Below are positions 37,864 to 47,905 of a DNA stretch of 64,000 nt, in pieces. This DNA comes from a virus: IMG/VR virus record IMGVR_UViG_3300027985_000227, positions 1 through 64,000 of that record; one strand, written 5' to 3'. The position numbers and the translations under genes are program-made. A model generated the notes under the pieces. It saw only the letters and a list, made by a program, of their open reading frames with translations. It had not been told where the DNA came from and searched no databases. Numbering within the stretch: the stretch's first letter is position 1; each line of letters starts with the position of its first letter.

Positions 37864-38084
37864 TTACCTTTAGACTTTATCTCATCGATAATTAAATTTC
37901 CATACCATACCACATTTGGATCACGTAAATACGCACGTCCAAACACGATTGGTATAGACCTGTCAGCTGAAGCTGTAGGTACATCAAAATCACTCAAAGC
38001 CGCTGGTTTTGCATCCTTAGGTTTTGGAGTGAGAGCATATGTTATGGCCATGCTCACTAGCCATAGTGCTACTTGTACCCACAT
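37860..38084 (-). CDS. Tail assembly protein with N-terminal membrane segment
   Basis: A 74-residue protein. Residues 3-20 are hydrophobic, and ALSDFDVPTASADRSIPIVFGRAYLRDPNVVWYG is typical of a small protein next to siphophage tail-hub genes. It might aid tail-tip assembly at the membrane. The family is known mainly by position. Confidence 0.65.
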   Translation of the reverse strand: MWVQVALWLVSMAITYALTPKPKDAKPAALSDFDVPTASADRSIPIVFGRAYLRDPNVVWYGNLIIDEIKSKGK

Positions 38085-38091
38085 ATAGACC

Positions 38092-38907
38092 TCAATAAAC
38101 TATGGAGTCAAACGGGTTAATTAAAGGAATGTACGGAAACCCGCCATAATTAGCTATGTTAGAAAACTTTGTATCACAGTCTGTCATAGAATGATCACAA
38201 CCTGGATATGCACTCACAGTCACACCAGATATTAAGCCAGGTATTATATAGTCTATAGATACGTCAGTACCAACATGACTGGTAATCATCCTTGACTCTG
38301 GTAAACCCAAAGCGTTGGTAAATATTATAAACCCGCCGTTAAAGTATCCATCGTCATATAAATCAAACTCTACTGCTGATATATTTATACCGGATACAGC
38401 CGTTAGAGACGCTGATACAAGAAAATTAAATTTCTGTAGCTGGCAACGTGTGCCATACAGGAGATGAGGGCACATTGTTTGGTACGTACGAACTAATCCT
38501 GTACGTTTAAGGCTAGTGAATACAGATTCACATTTAAACGTTACCCTAGCTTGTCCTCTCTCTATAGAAATTATTCTACCAGCCCAAATAACTAGACCTT
38601 CTTGATCAGGATCATTGGCATGAACACGATATACGTTCAAGTAAATAACTGTAGCCGGAGGGTAGTCCAGAATACTCGTAACTATTTCATTCAGTGTACT
38701 TACTTTGACATCTAAAGCAGACTTATTTATTTCGTCTACTTTTTCAATGTTGGATCTCTCTATGTACTCGCTAGTAAATAAATCACCGTTATATGTATAA
38801 TCTGATCCGCTAGAGGTATATCGGAAAAACGTTCCACCAATATTGAACTCATATAGTTCTACAGGAGAACCGCCACGTGCTGAACCCTCATATGCGCTAA
38901 AAGTCAT
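38092..38907 (-). CDS. BR0599/DUF2163-type tail protein
   Basis: A 271-residue protein with the family's C-terminal Cys motifs: CPHLLYGTRCQ near residue 146 and YPGCDHSMTDCDTKF with FGG-like YGGFPYIP at the end. The N-terminus is beta-rich. These proteins belong to the distal tail baseplate region. Coupled to the upstream gene by overlap. Confidence 0.8.
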   Translation of the reverse strand: MTFSAYEGSARGGSPVELYEFNIGGTFFRYTSSGSDYTYNGDLFTSEYIERSNIEKVDEINKSALDVKVSTLNEIVTSILDYPPATVIYLNVYRVHANDPDQEGLVIWAGRIISIERGQARVTFKCESVFTSLKRTGLVRTYQTMCPHLLYGTRCQLQKFNFLVSASLTAVSGINISAVEFDLYDDGYFNGGFIIFTNALGLPESRMITSHVGTDVSIDYIIPGLISGVTVSAYPGCDHSMTDCDTKFSNIANYGGFPYIPLINPFDSIVY

Positions 38908-40592
38908 TCTACTATCTCCTCAACTTTTAAGCTGACATAACAGGAATTCAGCCAATCATATTCAAACGTAACTGTCTCTTCGGCTAAGCGAACCTTATAC
39001 AAACGAGCCAATCTCACTATATCATTCGCAGTAAAGTTTACACCATGCTGCTCGGTAAATGTTATGGCTTCTGTAGTACTCCCTTCTACCACATTTAATA
39101 CTTGACGTAACAAAATAGTACCATCACTTAACTCTATAACCATATGCATCTCTGCAAGATTATTAAATACTGCGGCCAACCCAGCTTTCATTACGTCTAT
39201 AGATGAACTGGTGGACACGGCAGACCCTGACATCAGAGCTTCTAGTGTCTGACCCACAACCCAAAATTGACCAACCTTGCCAACCATCTTATTTAGCCAC
39301 TGCTTAAACTCTACTATGGCTGACTTGTTTGAAAAATACTTTTTATACGGTAATATAGATTTCGAATACGTAGTGTGGTATACATAATCAAATATACCGC
39401 TCTTATTATCTAGCTCATCAAAATCATTTAGTATTGTTATAGTTGACTTGTCTGAGTCTATAAGAGTGGCGTCTAATAACAGGTCAAGTCCACCATATTG
39501 GTCAGGTAAATCTGTAGAACCTATGTCTTCAGGATAAATGACGTTGAACTCGTAATTAGAACTAAGTCCTATCTTCTTTAAAAAGTTTATGTCTAATTGC
39601 CTTGGCGCTTTAGACAGTTTTAATGGTGAAAGTATTACAAATGAATAATCATTAACACAACCAAAATCAGTAACTACGTGATCAGCATGGACTTCAGATA
39701 CGTTAATGGCTTCAAACAATATATCACTACCCCATATAAATAAGCTGTCACCAACATCTATATCCATAATAGACGTATCAAAATAAAAGTCCGTAGTTCC
39801 AGCAGATATAGGAGTTAGAACTGTCACTAAATCAGACCACTGTGGTATGCCGAAATTTATATATTGGTATGCTTTCAACGTGTTATGCATCTTATTGGAT
39901 ACATGAACATCGTCTTTTACATAATCATATACGAAAGATACTCGTGGGTATGTGCGTAAAGATTGCACAGTCTCTGTAGTATCAAACGCAGTAAATACTT
40001 CCGATAACCACTCCATTCTCTCTTTAAAGGTTTGCTGCGGCATGTAGCCCCATATGACTAAACGAGTACCGTCTACATTAAGCGTAGACTCATTGTAATT
40101 GACACCATCAGTGTATTTAAATATAAACTCTGCCGATATTGTGGATGGTCCGTCAGTAGATACTGTTAATGTGTATATTAACGATTCACCAGCGGCCATA
40201 ACATACGGTATTACAGCCGCATTATACAGGTCTAATCCACCGTCATTAGTGGCAGCTATCTCGTAAATTGTACGTGTTTCGTCGTATAGAGCTGCGTTCC
40301 ATACCTCTACTTCATAAACCAACTCACGCAATACAGCACCTGTTGATATAGAAAACGGCACTATCCATATCTGACCATATAGGTAATCCACATAGTCATA
40401 AGCCATACCTACACAGTCTGGTCTAGTTAACGAGTTCCATACTGGCTGACCGATATTCTCTGAGCCTAAACAGGCCTCGCTAGCGTCTATAAAAGACAGC
40501 GACGTTGGGGGTGTAATGTTTTGCGTGACTGAAGTATATGAAGTAAAGTCAGCCGTGCCAACATCTGGACAAAGACCTGTATACGTAGTCAT
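38904..40592 (-). CDS. Large tail protein
   Basis: A 562-residue beta-rich protein between tape measure and tail tip. No exact family recognised; size and position suggest a distal tail or baseplate protein. Coupled by four-base overlaps on both sides. Confidence 0.6.
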   Translation of the reverse strand: MTTYTGLCPDVGTADFTSYTSVTQNITPPTSLSFIDASEACLGSENIGQPVWNSLTRPDCVGMAYDYVDYLYGQIWIVPFSISTGAVLRELVYEVEVWNAALYDETRTIYEIAATNDGGLDLYNAAVIPYVMAAGESLIYTLTVSTDGPSTISAEFIFKYTDGVNYNESTLNVDGTRLVIWGYMPQQTFKERMEWLSEVFTAFDTTETVQSLRTYPRVSFVYDYVKDDVHVSNKMHNTLKAYQYINFGIPQWSDLVTVLTPISAGTTDFYFDTSIMDIDVGDSLFIWGSDILFEAINVSEVHADHVVTDFGCVNDYSFVILSPLKLSKAPRQLDINFLKKIGLSSNYEFNVIYPEDIGSTDLPDQYGGLDLLLDATLIDSDKSTITILNDFDELDNKSGIFDYVYHTTYSKSILPYKKYFSNKSAIVEFKQWLNKMVGKVGQFWVVGQTLEALMSGSAVSTSSSIDVMKAGLAAVFNNLAEMHMVIELSDGTILLRQVLNVVEGSTTEAITFTEQHGVNFTANDIVRLARLYKVRLAEETVTFEYDWLNSCYVSLKVEEIVE

Positions 40593-41659
40593 ACTGTTTT
40601 CTTAACGACAAACCCATATATCCAAGTATTTACTGCTGCTTCAGCGTAGGTAGTCCACCAATTTTCTACGTTGGATTGTACCGCCAATGGGAATACAACC
40701 CAAGTATCAGATCCGACTGTAACTTCTTGCTCTGCCGTATAAAACTCCATATTTATAGCACGAATGTGAGCTAGTCTACCAGCTAAAAAGAACCTGTTAG
40801 TCAGACGCGTTATATATACGTTTATAGGCTGAAGGTACGAAAGAAGACCGAATCTATTAGCACCTCGTACTAAAGTCATATTTTCTATAGCACTACCATA
40901 AAATCCTGATATAGTGGCAGGCGCTTGAAGCATTCCATTAGAACAATCACCGCCCGTTGGATCACTTAAACTTGATGTACCTAGATAACTACCTATGCCA
41001 CCATGATGATATTGTGGCGTACTATCTATATCAAACCGTATTACACCACCACCACGATCAAATGACTGATAACTGTCACTTCCTTTATCAAGGAACGTAT
41101 AGTGTTTACCAGAGTTGGCATCACCAACGAATGAGTTTGAAGCTGCCGCTATGTACCCGCCCCATACATATGCGCCATCTGCCGAACCTACTAGCGATGT
41201 GTCATATATGTCAGTAGCAACGCCAAATCCTAAGTGACGCCACCAACCTTCGGCTGTCAAGAATGACACTGTTATCTCTTCATCATCCATAAATATATGG
41301 TACTTTTGAACCGTTCCAGCACCACACAGATTAAGAACTGTTCCATTTCTAAGGTCATTGTATGTGGATGCCCATGTACCTGGTTGTTGCCATGGGTTGG
41401 CACCAGTATCTAAACCAGTAGCCATTTTCATGTAAATATAGTAATACCCGCCTGTACCTACAGACGAAGCTATTAACGTGCTATATTGTGTCCAGAAATG
41501 ATAATAAACACCGCCTTTTGATAGACATAGCCACGTATCATTAATGCCACCACTAGTATCCCAGTGCTCTTGAGTATACCCATTAGATACAGCGAACGTA
41601 CGTATCTGATTAAGAATCTGAGAATAGTCAGACAGAGAAAATCCGGATGTGTATGCCAT
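40589..41659 (-). CDS. Tail protein
   Basis: A 356-residue Gly-, Tyr- and Ser-rich beta protein. Its position and overlapping start and stop place it in the tail operon. It is probably a structural tail protein; no family recognised. Confidence 0.55.
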   Translation of the reverse strand: MAYTSGFSLSDYSQILNQIRTFAVSNGYTQEHWDTSGGINDTWLCLSKGGVYYHFWTQYSTLIASSVGTGGYYYIYMKMATGLDTGANPWQQPGTWASTYNDLRNGTVLNLCGAGTVQKYHIFMDDEEITVSFLTAEGWWRHLGFGVATDIYDTSLVGSADGAYVWGGYIAAASNSFVGDANSGKHYTFLDKGSDSYQSFDRGGGVIRFDIDSTPQYHHGGIGSYLGTSSLSDPTGGDCSNGMLQAPATISGFYGSAIENMTLVRGANRFGLLSYLQPINVYITRLTNRFFLAGRLAHIRAINMEFYTAEQEVTVGSDTWVVFPLAVQSNVENWWTTYAEAAVNTWIYGFVVKKTV

Positions 41660-42897
41660 TACAATAGCCTCAGCGCTACGAAGTCGTAGTTGTTATTTCT
41701 GTGAATATTCTGTATGACTAGCCAATCATACGTATTACACTGCACGATATCACCAAGTGTTAACGTATTGTGGCCTGGAACAGCAGCGATTCCGAATAAC
41801 TCACCTAACCACTGTGCCGGTAAACCCATAGATATCTTAATTGGTATCATTGGATATTTTCCAGATAAATCCGGTCTCATAGCATCAATAGCCATACGAA
41901 CGGTTTGATCAAAACCATATGGGTGAGTCTGATTCTGGGTAGATGTGGGTGTTATTTGTGAGGCGTATGCGAACGATTCACTAAATGAATCAAGATAATT
42001 ATACACATCTAACCACGTATTATCTGGACGAAGTACGCTCATAGCTTGATAGGCCGGGTCAACACAGAATCGTATACGACTATCTTGTGTAGAATACTTA
42101 AATGTGCTAGACTGATCTATAGAATCACCGCCAATTACTAATGGACCAGGATAAGCACCTGTAGACGCGTATTGTGTCATATACCGCGCTATCATGAGAC
42201 GACTGGTGGTACCTGCCTGAATAGCCCAATTAAACCCGTACTCATCTGCTATTATCCAATGAGTCATCGGTTGATTTCGTACGTAACAGAATTTGTGTGA
42301 ACAAGAGTTGGGTTGACTATCGACACCCAAAGACAAGTTAGGATTACGAGTACCGTGTACACGAACATAGAATCGGTCATTATCTTTGTCACGACCAGCC
42401 ACTATACATATGTTTATTGTGTCTGATCCTGCGCCTACGAATTCTACCTGGAACTTATACTCACATAATGCAGTACCAGCATATGTATAATCGTGCTGCT
42501 CAAGAGTTGCAGCCTCACCTGACGTATCCATGTCACCTACACCAGTTATGACAACAGTAAATACAGACGTGGTATCAAATGCACCTGTTGAATCAGACGA
42601 AATTATGAACGTAACTCCGCTATCTTCATATAGAACGTTAGATGTAGCACTAGACAACGAACCAATAATGCTACCAGATACGCTCCATACCTCAGCACCT
42701 TCTGTAGTGTCATCAGTACACGTTATTGTTATGGTCTGATTAGCTAGCGTGTTATCAGCACCAAACGCATCTAACGTACCACTACCAGATCCGGTCAAAA
42801 CCGGAAGGTTATTTTCTTTATAGCCGCACACATAATTACGTAGACGTCCGGCCAAATCTAGGACATTTTGAGCGTCTGTCTCAGTTTTCCAAGTCAT
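41659..42897 (-). CDS. Tail protein downstream of tape measure
   Basis: A 412-residue beta-rich protein starting MTWKTETDAQNVLDLAG. Residues 45-110 look like an Ig-like fold (QTITITCTDDTTEGAEVWSV). Its start overlaps the tape-measure stop. A distal tail role is inferred. Confidence 0.6.
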   Translation of the reverse strand: MTWKTETDAQNVLDLAGRLRNYVCGYKENNLPVLTGSGSGTLDAFGADNTLANQTITITCTDDTTEGAEVWSVSGSIIGSLSSATSNVLYEDSGVTFIISSDSTGAFDTTSVFTVVITGVGDMDTSGEAATLEQHDYTYAGTALCEYKFQVEFVGAGSDTINICIVAGRDKDNDRFYVRVHGTRNPNLSLGVDSQPNSCSHKFCYVRNQPMTHWIIADEYGFNWAIQAGTTSRLMIARYMTQYASTGAYPGPLVIGGDSIDQSSTFKYSTQDSRIRFCVDPAYQAMSVLRPDNTWLDVYNYLDSFSESFAYASQITPTSTQNQTHPYGFDQTVRMAIDAMRPDLSGKYPMIPIKISMGLPAQWLGELFGIAAVPGHNTLTLGDIVQCNTYDWLVIQNIHRNNNYDFVALRLL

Positions 42898-45566
42898 TAT
42901 GATATATACCTTTTGACTGCGGACGGGTTACTTTTTATTACATTTAACACTACATCATGACCATCTGGTGACAACAAGAAGTCACGTACTAAAGATGGAT
43001 CAAGAAGGTTTATGATATTCATTGGCGTCTTTTGCTTTTCTTCTGTCTTCGGCGCATCGGCTGGCTTACGCTTTTCAGCACGATAGCTTTCAGCTTGCTT
43101 AGCTGGAATTATAGCCTCATCCTTATGAACGTACGCTAAACCATCATTAGCCACTCGATCAGAACCAACTGCATTCCTTGGAGCATTCGCAGCACTGACG
43201 GCGCCTGTTACAGATGAACCAAAATTCATCATAGCGCAAGCTTGAGGAAACGCAGTGCATAATGCTTGCATCATAACCATTTTTGTAAGCATCATGGTTA
43301 TGTCTAACATAACAGACCGTGCAAAATCCTTAAACGAAAATTTACCTGTCTGTGCAAAATTAACTATGGCGTCTGCCATAGAGTTGAACGCATTCGTTGT
43401 GACAGACTTCATATTGTCGTACACATTAAATACGTCCTGACTCATATCGTATATGGCGTCACTGGCTCCAGCAAACACTTGGTCTGGAAGAGACATTTCA
43501 CCCATAGCCACCTTAGCTTCTATCAACTGCACTTTCAATTCGTGCATGGCGTCTGCGTAAGAATTTACACTTATTACACCGTTGTCAAGAAGATAGTTGA
43601 GTACTTCCGTCTCATTAGATAATTCACGTGTAGCGTTAACTACTGGGTCAATTCTGGCTGAGTCCTCATATAGCATTGTCATCTCAGCAAGATGCTTTTT
43701 AAGTGCAGCTACTTGCTCTATGATCTGCTGACGTACGTCTAAATCTTTGCCAGCATATTTGCTAGCAGCTTCACGCATATCGGCCTCTTTTTCAAGTTCA
43801 GCTGTGAGATACTCACGAGCAAGACCTTCCTTACCTATAAGCTTTATTTGATCTTCTATCTCACGACGTGGCTCTGATATTTTAAATAGCTCTTCGTTGT
43901 AGTCTATCTGAAGCTCTAACAGCTTCTTTAAAGATTCAGCGTATCTGCTAGCCGCACCTTCACGGAATTCACGTGTTTGAGAACCTGGTCCACCGCCACC
44001 AAGAGCATCACGCTTATACTTAATTAAATTCTGCTGCTCTTTATCCATATCCTTTTGGATTTTTTCGAGCTCAGATTTAAATGCATCACGTTCAAAATTT
44101 GATAATGCCCTACGTATAGACGCGTTAAACTGCGCATCAGTGATTTCCTGTATAACGGGTGCAGCAGACTTGTTATTGATTAACTCGTCTACTATATCAC
44201 TGGTAGTCTGTAATTCTTTATTAAGCTCTTTAACCTGATCTTTTACCTCTTTGACTGGCGCTATGGCTGCTTCAGCTTCACCAGAAAACATTCCACCCAT
44301 CCAATCAGTGAGGGCATTACCATCTAAGAATCCATCTACAACAGCTTTCATTGGGTTTAATACGGCGCCCATTACATCCATACCAGTTCCAGCTACGTCC
44401 ATAGCTGACTCTGCTTTCTTCTTAATCTCTGGCACTGCGTGTATTATTTTGTCTACCCACTCATATATAGACTTTAGTGTATCGCGCATACCTTCAAAGA
44501 AACCAGTAACATCCTCCTTATCGATGTTAGTCAGCCAGTCAGTAAATTTTCCAACTATACGTCCTAACTCCTGACTTATTTCTTTGAATACTACACGATT
44601 ATCACGTAACCATTTAGCTATTCTGTCTGCAGCATTGCCAAGAGCGTCAAGTAATCCGCCATGTGCCAGTATTTGTGATGTATTAAATAGCTCGTTTTGG
44701 AATCTACGAAACGCACCAATAGCTGTCTTAGACGCTAAACTAGCCGCGCCACCGAATTTCTCATGAATCTTCTTGGCAAAAGGTGTTAAGAATTCACCAG
44801 TGGAAACAGCGCCTTCACGTACCTTAGATTCCAACTCAGCCACACTCATCTTCATGGCGTTAGCAGCTAGCTGCATGGCACCAGGAATGCGCTCTGCTAA
44901 CTGCAAGCGAAGCTCTTCCATTGACACTCTGCCCTTAGACGCCATCTGTTGAAGCGCTAAGAATACACCTTGCATTTCTTGTTTGTTTAAGTGTAAGGCC
45001 GCACTGGCTTCACCAAATGCCTCAAATATCTGATTTATCTCATCAGTAGGTAAAGCACCTTTGGCAGCCGCAGCAAACTTAGCAAATGGCGCTGCAGCAG
45101 ATTCAAACGATATACCAAGTCTATTAGCAGAGTCCATTAACCAGTCTAACTGGTCTCTAGCTCCTTCTATAGAGCCAGTTATAACAGACATCGTTGTTAA
45201 GAATTTTTGGTAGTTTAATCCTGATTCTAGTACCTTCTTAACTGTGCCTATAACACCAAGAGGCGCTATTAGTCCTGCGGCCTTACCGAATGTAACCTTC
45301 CATGCGTTTACTAAATTACTTCCAGCTGTTTTCATCATGCCAAATATGTTTTTGACATGGTTGTACATACTGGACGCAGCGCCCTTTATGGCCTTAAACG
45401 CGGCCACAAATCCACCACCAATACTCTTGGTAACGTCAGATATGAACTTAGTCGTACTATTTGCATGATTACGCATGCGTTCAAACGCATTTTCAGCCGC
45501 TCGCGCACCTGTTTCCGCACCTGACGGATCAATTGCTACGTGGAGTGTCGATGTTTGGTCGGTCAC
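42897..45566 (-). CDS. Tape measure protein
   Basis: An 889-residue protein, mostly long helices. The N-terminus TLHVAIDPSGAETGARAAENAF, the hydrophobic tape region, and the C-terminal block NAFNSMADAIVNFAQTGKFSFKDFARSVM match lambda-H-type tape measures. It sets tail length and helps DNA delivery. The start overlaps the frameshifted chaperone frame, as usual. Confidence 0.9.
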   Translation of the reverse strand: MTDQTSTLHVAIDPSGAETGARAAENAFERMRNHANSTTKFISDVTKSIGGGFVAAFKAIKGAASSMYNHVKNIFGMMKTAGSNLVNAWKVTFGKAAGLIAPLGVIGTVKKVLESGLNYQKFLTTMSVITGSIEGARDQLDWLMDSANRLGISFESAAAPFAKFAAAAKGALPTDEINQIFEAFGEASAALHLNKQEMQGVFLALQQMASKGRVSMEELRLQLAERIPGAMQLAANAMKMSVAELESKVREGAVSTGEFLTPFAKKIHEKFGGAASLASKTAIGAFRRFQNELFNTSQILAHGGLLDALGNAADRIAKWLRDNRVVFKEISQELGRIVGKFTDWLTNIDKEDVTGFFEGMRDTLKSIYEWVDKIIHAVPEIKKKAESAMDVAGTGMDVMGAVLNPMKAVVDGFLDGNALTDWMGGMFSGEAEAAIAPVKEVKDQVKELNKELQTTSDIVDELINNKSAAPVIQEITDAQFNASIRRALSNFERDAFKSELEKIQKDMDKEQQNLIKYKRDALGGGGPGSQTREFREGAASRYAESLKKLLELQIDYNEELFKISEPRREIEDQIKLIGKEGLAREYLTAELEKEADMREAASKYAGKDLDVRQQIIEQVAALKKHLAEMTMLYEDSARIDPVVNATRELSNETEVLNYLLDNGVISVNSYADAMHELKVQLIEAKVAMGEMSLPDQVFAGASDAIYDMSQDVFNVYDNMKSVTTNAFNSMADAIVNFAQTGKFSFKDFARSVMLDITMMLTKMVMMQALCTAFPQACAMMNFGSSVTGAVSAANAPRNAVGSDRVANDGLAYVHKDEAIIPAKQAESYRAEKRKPADAPKTEEKQKTPMNIINLLDPSLVRDFLLSPDGHDVVLNVIKSNPSAVKRYIS

Positions 45567-45876
45567 TGTTATGGTGCTCCAAAAATACTGAATCCATTTT
45601 TATCATGTAGTCAGTAAATTTTTCTAAGTCGTACCACCGGTACAGCGAAAAATATGCGATAATCTCTGAGAAAGGGATTGGGTTAAGAGCTAACCCGCTC
45701 TGTCTGCGTGTAGACAACGTCCAAAATGCCTGCACATAGAAATGTAAGTGCCCTGGAACAACTACTTTGTTTTCCAGTGCGGGCGGAGATATCCCTCTCT
45801 CCACCAATGATTCTAGGAACTCTTCTTTATCGGCCCACTCTAGTTCCCACTTGATGTAGGCCTTTAGAATTCCCCC
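45529..45876 (-). CDS. Tail assembly chaperone, -1 frameshift extension (gpT-like)
   Basis: No good start codon exists for this frame. It is open from the slippery site GAGGGGGAA (45878-45870): a -1 slip on GGG re-pairs on GGG and continues GGA-ATT-CTA without a stop to 45529, adding about 114 residues to the upstream 128-residue protein. This G/G-T arrangement is standard before siphophage tape measures; the fusion chaperones the tape measure. The slip site is not the classical XXXYYYZ heptamer. Confidence 0.7.
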   Translation of the reverse strand, partial: GGILKAYIKWELEWADKEEFLESLVERGISPPALENKVVVPGHLHFYVQAFWTLSTRRQSGLALNPIPFSEIIAYFSLYRWYDLEKFTDYMIKMDSVFLEHHNSDRPNIDTPRSN

Positions 45877-46250
45877 TCTTCTTTCATTTCCTCTTTACGG
45901 TAGTTTTCAAGGTTCATGGAAAAATCTTGTATAAACTCACGAAGATCTGGGTTAGCTATGAGAACTCGTACAGCGTTTTCAAACGAGTACTCTATAATAT
46001 TCTTACCATCGCCTACATTCTTCCAATCCAACAGAAGACCATGAGCCATGGCTTTGCAAAGAATCTCAGTCTGTATTTTTGGATCAAGAGTACCTTTATC
46101 GATCTTCTTAGCAAATGGCTGCTGAAGACGTGAGAACTCACGCTGAAAGGCCATACTGTTGGTGCTTGCTATTAAAAACTCGCCACCACCAAAATCAGTC
46201 CAAACACCGTTGTCTTTACCTTGATCATTTATAGTTGATGCGTTAAACAT
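45864..46250 (-). CDS. Tail assembly chaperone (gpG-like)
   Basis: A 128-residue protein between tail tube and tape measure genes. It ends near the G-rich slip site at 45870-45878, giving a short product plus a minor frameshifted fusion. Helical and acidic at the C-terminus (RKEEMKEEGEF). It has the standard site GGAGACTACAC before ATG. Confidence 0.75.
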   Translation of the reverse strand: MFNASTINDQGKDNGVWTDFGGGEFLIASTNSMAFQREFSRLQQPFAKKIDKGTLDPKIQTEILCKAMAHGLLLDWKNVGDGKNIIEYSFENAVRVLIANPDLREFIQDFSMNLENYRKEEMKEEGEF

Positions 46251-46283
46251 GTGTAGTCTCCATGGTTATTGATAGCGCCCAGA

Positions 46284-46311
46284 TTTATCCGTTATTTTTA
46301 AGTAGTATAAC
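46284..46311 (+). promoter_or_regulatory. Antisense copy of the promoter cassette
   Basis: On the plus strand: TTTATC (46284-46289), a 16-bp spacer ending AAGTAG and TATAAC (46306-46311), then GACGAATTAAATCTGGGAG, matching the cassettes at 11551 and 13542. The ends CCCAGATTTA and TAAATCTGGG (46279-46288, about 46325-46334) are inverted repeats. It points against the late operon and has no plus-strand gene behind it. As an inverted repeat it might also act as a processing hairpin in the late mRNA. Confidence 0.55.
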
Positions 46312-46345
46312 TATGCTGACGAATTAAATCTGGGAGCTCGTTGGT

Positions 46346-47497
46346 TTACAGCTTATCTACCTGAGCTGTGCACAGGGTCGTAGGATCGAGTATGGCTCTC
46401 CAGCCAGCCTGCATCATGACATCTGTATCAAGGCCACCCGCAACTACCTCACCAGACTCGAACTTTACGTACGGCAGAGTGAATACGTAGGCATTACCAC
46501 TTGCATCTTCCATTACGAACGCCAGAGAGAATGCCGAAGCATTCAGATACAGATCATACATGGTTTTATCTTCGAAGTACAGGTTAATATCACCAGTCAC
46601 ATCGAGAGAACCAAGAGCAATACCTACGTGTGGTAAACTTCCGATCGCGTCTTGAGAACGAAGGTTGTTGTTTATAGACAACGACAGAGTATTGAAGAAC
46701 GCTGTAGATTGTGAATCGTTCAGATATATAGCTGAAATGTTACCTACAGCATTCATAACTTCGGTCGTAGTGGCCGGAACTACTGTGGCACCAGTAATCT
46801 GGGTCTCAGATACATTGGCACCTAAAGCCATAAACTTGAACGCACCAGTTACTATTTGTCCAGTAGCGTAGGACAGATCGAGACCACCACATCGAGCACC
46901 AGTAAAGTTCATGTACGTCGGTACAGTGGAATCCTGAAGCGCCTTCTGAATGGTATACGACAGAAGTGTGGTACCATTTCTCATCATAGTTCCGGATACG
47001 CTTACAGCGGTTCCAGCACTTTCATCGGCCAGTGTAATTCCAGTAAGGGTTATTTTTGCGCTAGTCTGTGTGGCTACTCGACCATAACCATTATTGGTTG
47101 TGCTGGTTAACTTTATCCACTGACCCACTACCAAGTTAGCGAACTCAGTACCAGACGAATTGAGCGAGTTATCGGCCGCTACAGCCGATATAGTGAGAGA
47201 ATCTACTATGTCTGTAGCTGTACCCCAAGCACTGGCAAATGCGGCTTGAAGAAACTCGTCATACGAGTTATAGCTCATCTCTATGTTTAAGTCGCCAGCT
47301 GCGTCTGACTGAACTTGTACAAGAGCAGAGCGCTGACGATCATCACGAATCTCATTGCTAGTGATGTTGGACAAGTTGTAATTAAGGCTTTCACCTGTAA
47401 AACGAAGCGCCTGAAAAACTGGAGTAGCAGGTGTGACACCAAAGGTGGACTCTTTGATGAAGCGTAACGCAGTGCGGTTGCTTGATGCGAACGACAT
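46346..47497 (-). CDS. Major tail tube protein
   Basis: A 383-residue beta-rich protein starting MSFASSNRTALRFIKESTFGVTP. Tail tube proteins of this class start similarly, share the long beta sheet pattern and precede the chaperone gene. It forms the tube through which DNA passes. A strong ribosome binding site (AGGAGATAATC) fits high expression. Confidence 0.8.
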   Translation of the reverse strand: MSFASSNRTALRFIKESTFGVTPATPVFQALRFTGESLNYNLSNITSNEIRDDRQRSALVQVQSDAAGDLNIEMSYNSYDEFLQAAFASAWGTATDIVDSLTISAVAADNSLNSSGTEFANLVVGQWIKLTSTTNNGYGRVATQTSAKITLTGITLADESAGTAVSVSGTMMRNGTTLLSYTIQKALQDSTVPTYMNFTGARCGGLDLSYATGQIVTGAFKFMALGANVSETQITGATVVPATTTEVMNAVGNISAIYLNDSQSTAFFNTLSLSINNNLRSQDAIGSLPHVGIALGSLDVTGDINLYFEDKTMYDLYLNASAFSLAFVMEDASGNAYVFTLPYVKFESGEVVAGGLDTDVMMQAGWRAILDPTTLCTAQVDKL

Positions 47498-47506
47498 GAT
47501 TATCTC

Positions 47507-47905
47507 CTAGAATAATTCGTCTCTGTAAAATGGGCAACTGACATTCACTTGATACCAACCGGCTACGATACCTAAATCAATTACTACTGGGGCTTTAAAT
47601 ACAAGCCCATCGAATTGTTGGCCTCGCCATATGGCACATGCAGTGTCAGCCAATTCTAGAGCACGTTTAGCACCGCTGTTAGGCTCTACAAATACCTGAA
47701 CAATCACATTACCAGGATGACGATACACATTAGTATCACCACCCATAGATGCTTGATAAGCAACACCTCGTACTATGTTTAATCTAACCCATTCATCGAT
47801 ATTATTAGTATCGAATTTAACATTTGGATACGCAACACCTACACCGGCAGGCCACATATTGCTGAAATGGCTTGTTATGTAGGCTTGTTCTTGTGCGTAA
47901 CTCAT
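47507..47905 (-). CDS. Tail terminator/completion protein (DUF4128-like)
   Basis: A 132-residue protein; WPAGVGVAYPN.KFDTNNIDEWVRLNI and GNVIVQVFVEPNSGAKRALELAD fit the tail-completion proteins that cap the tail tube. It lies just upstream of the tube gene, the usual place. Confidence 0.75.
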   Translation of the reverse strand: MSYAQEQAYITSHFSNMWPAGVGVAYPNVKFDTNNIDEWVRLNIVRGVAYQASMGGDTNVYRHPGNVIVQVFVEPNSGAKRALELADTACAIWRGQQFDGLVFKAPVVIDLGIVAGWYQVNVSCPFYRDELF

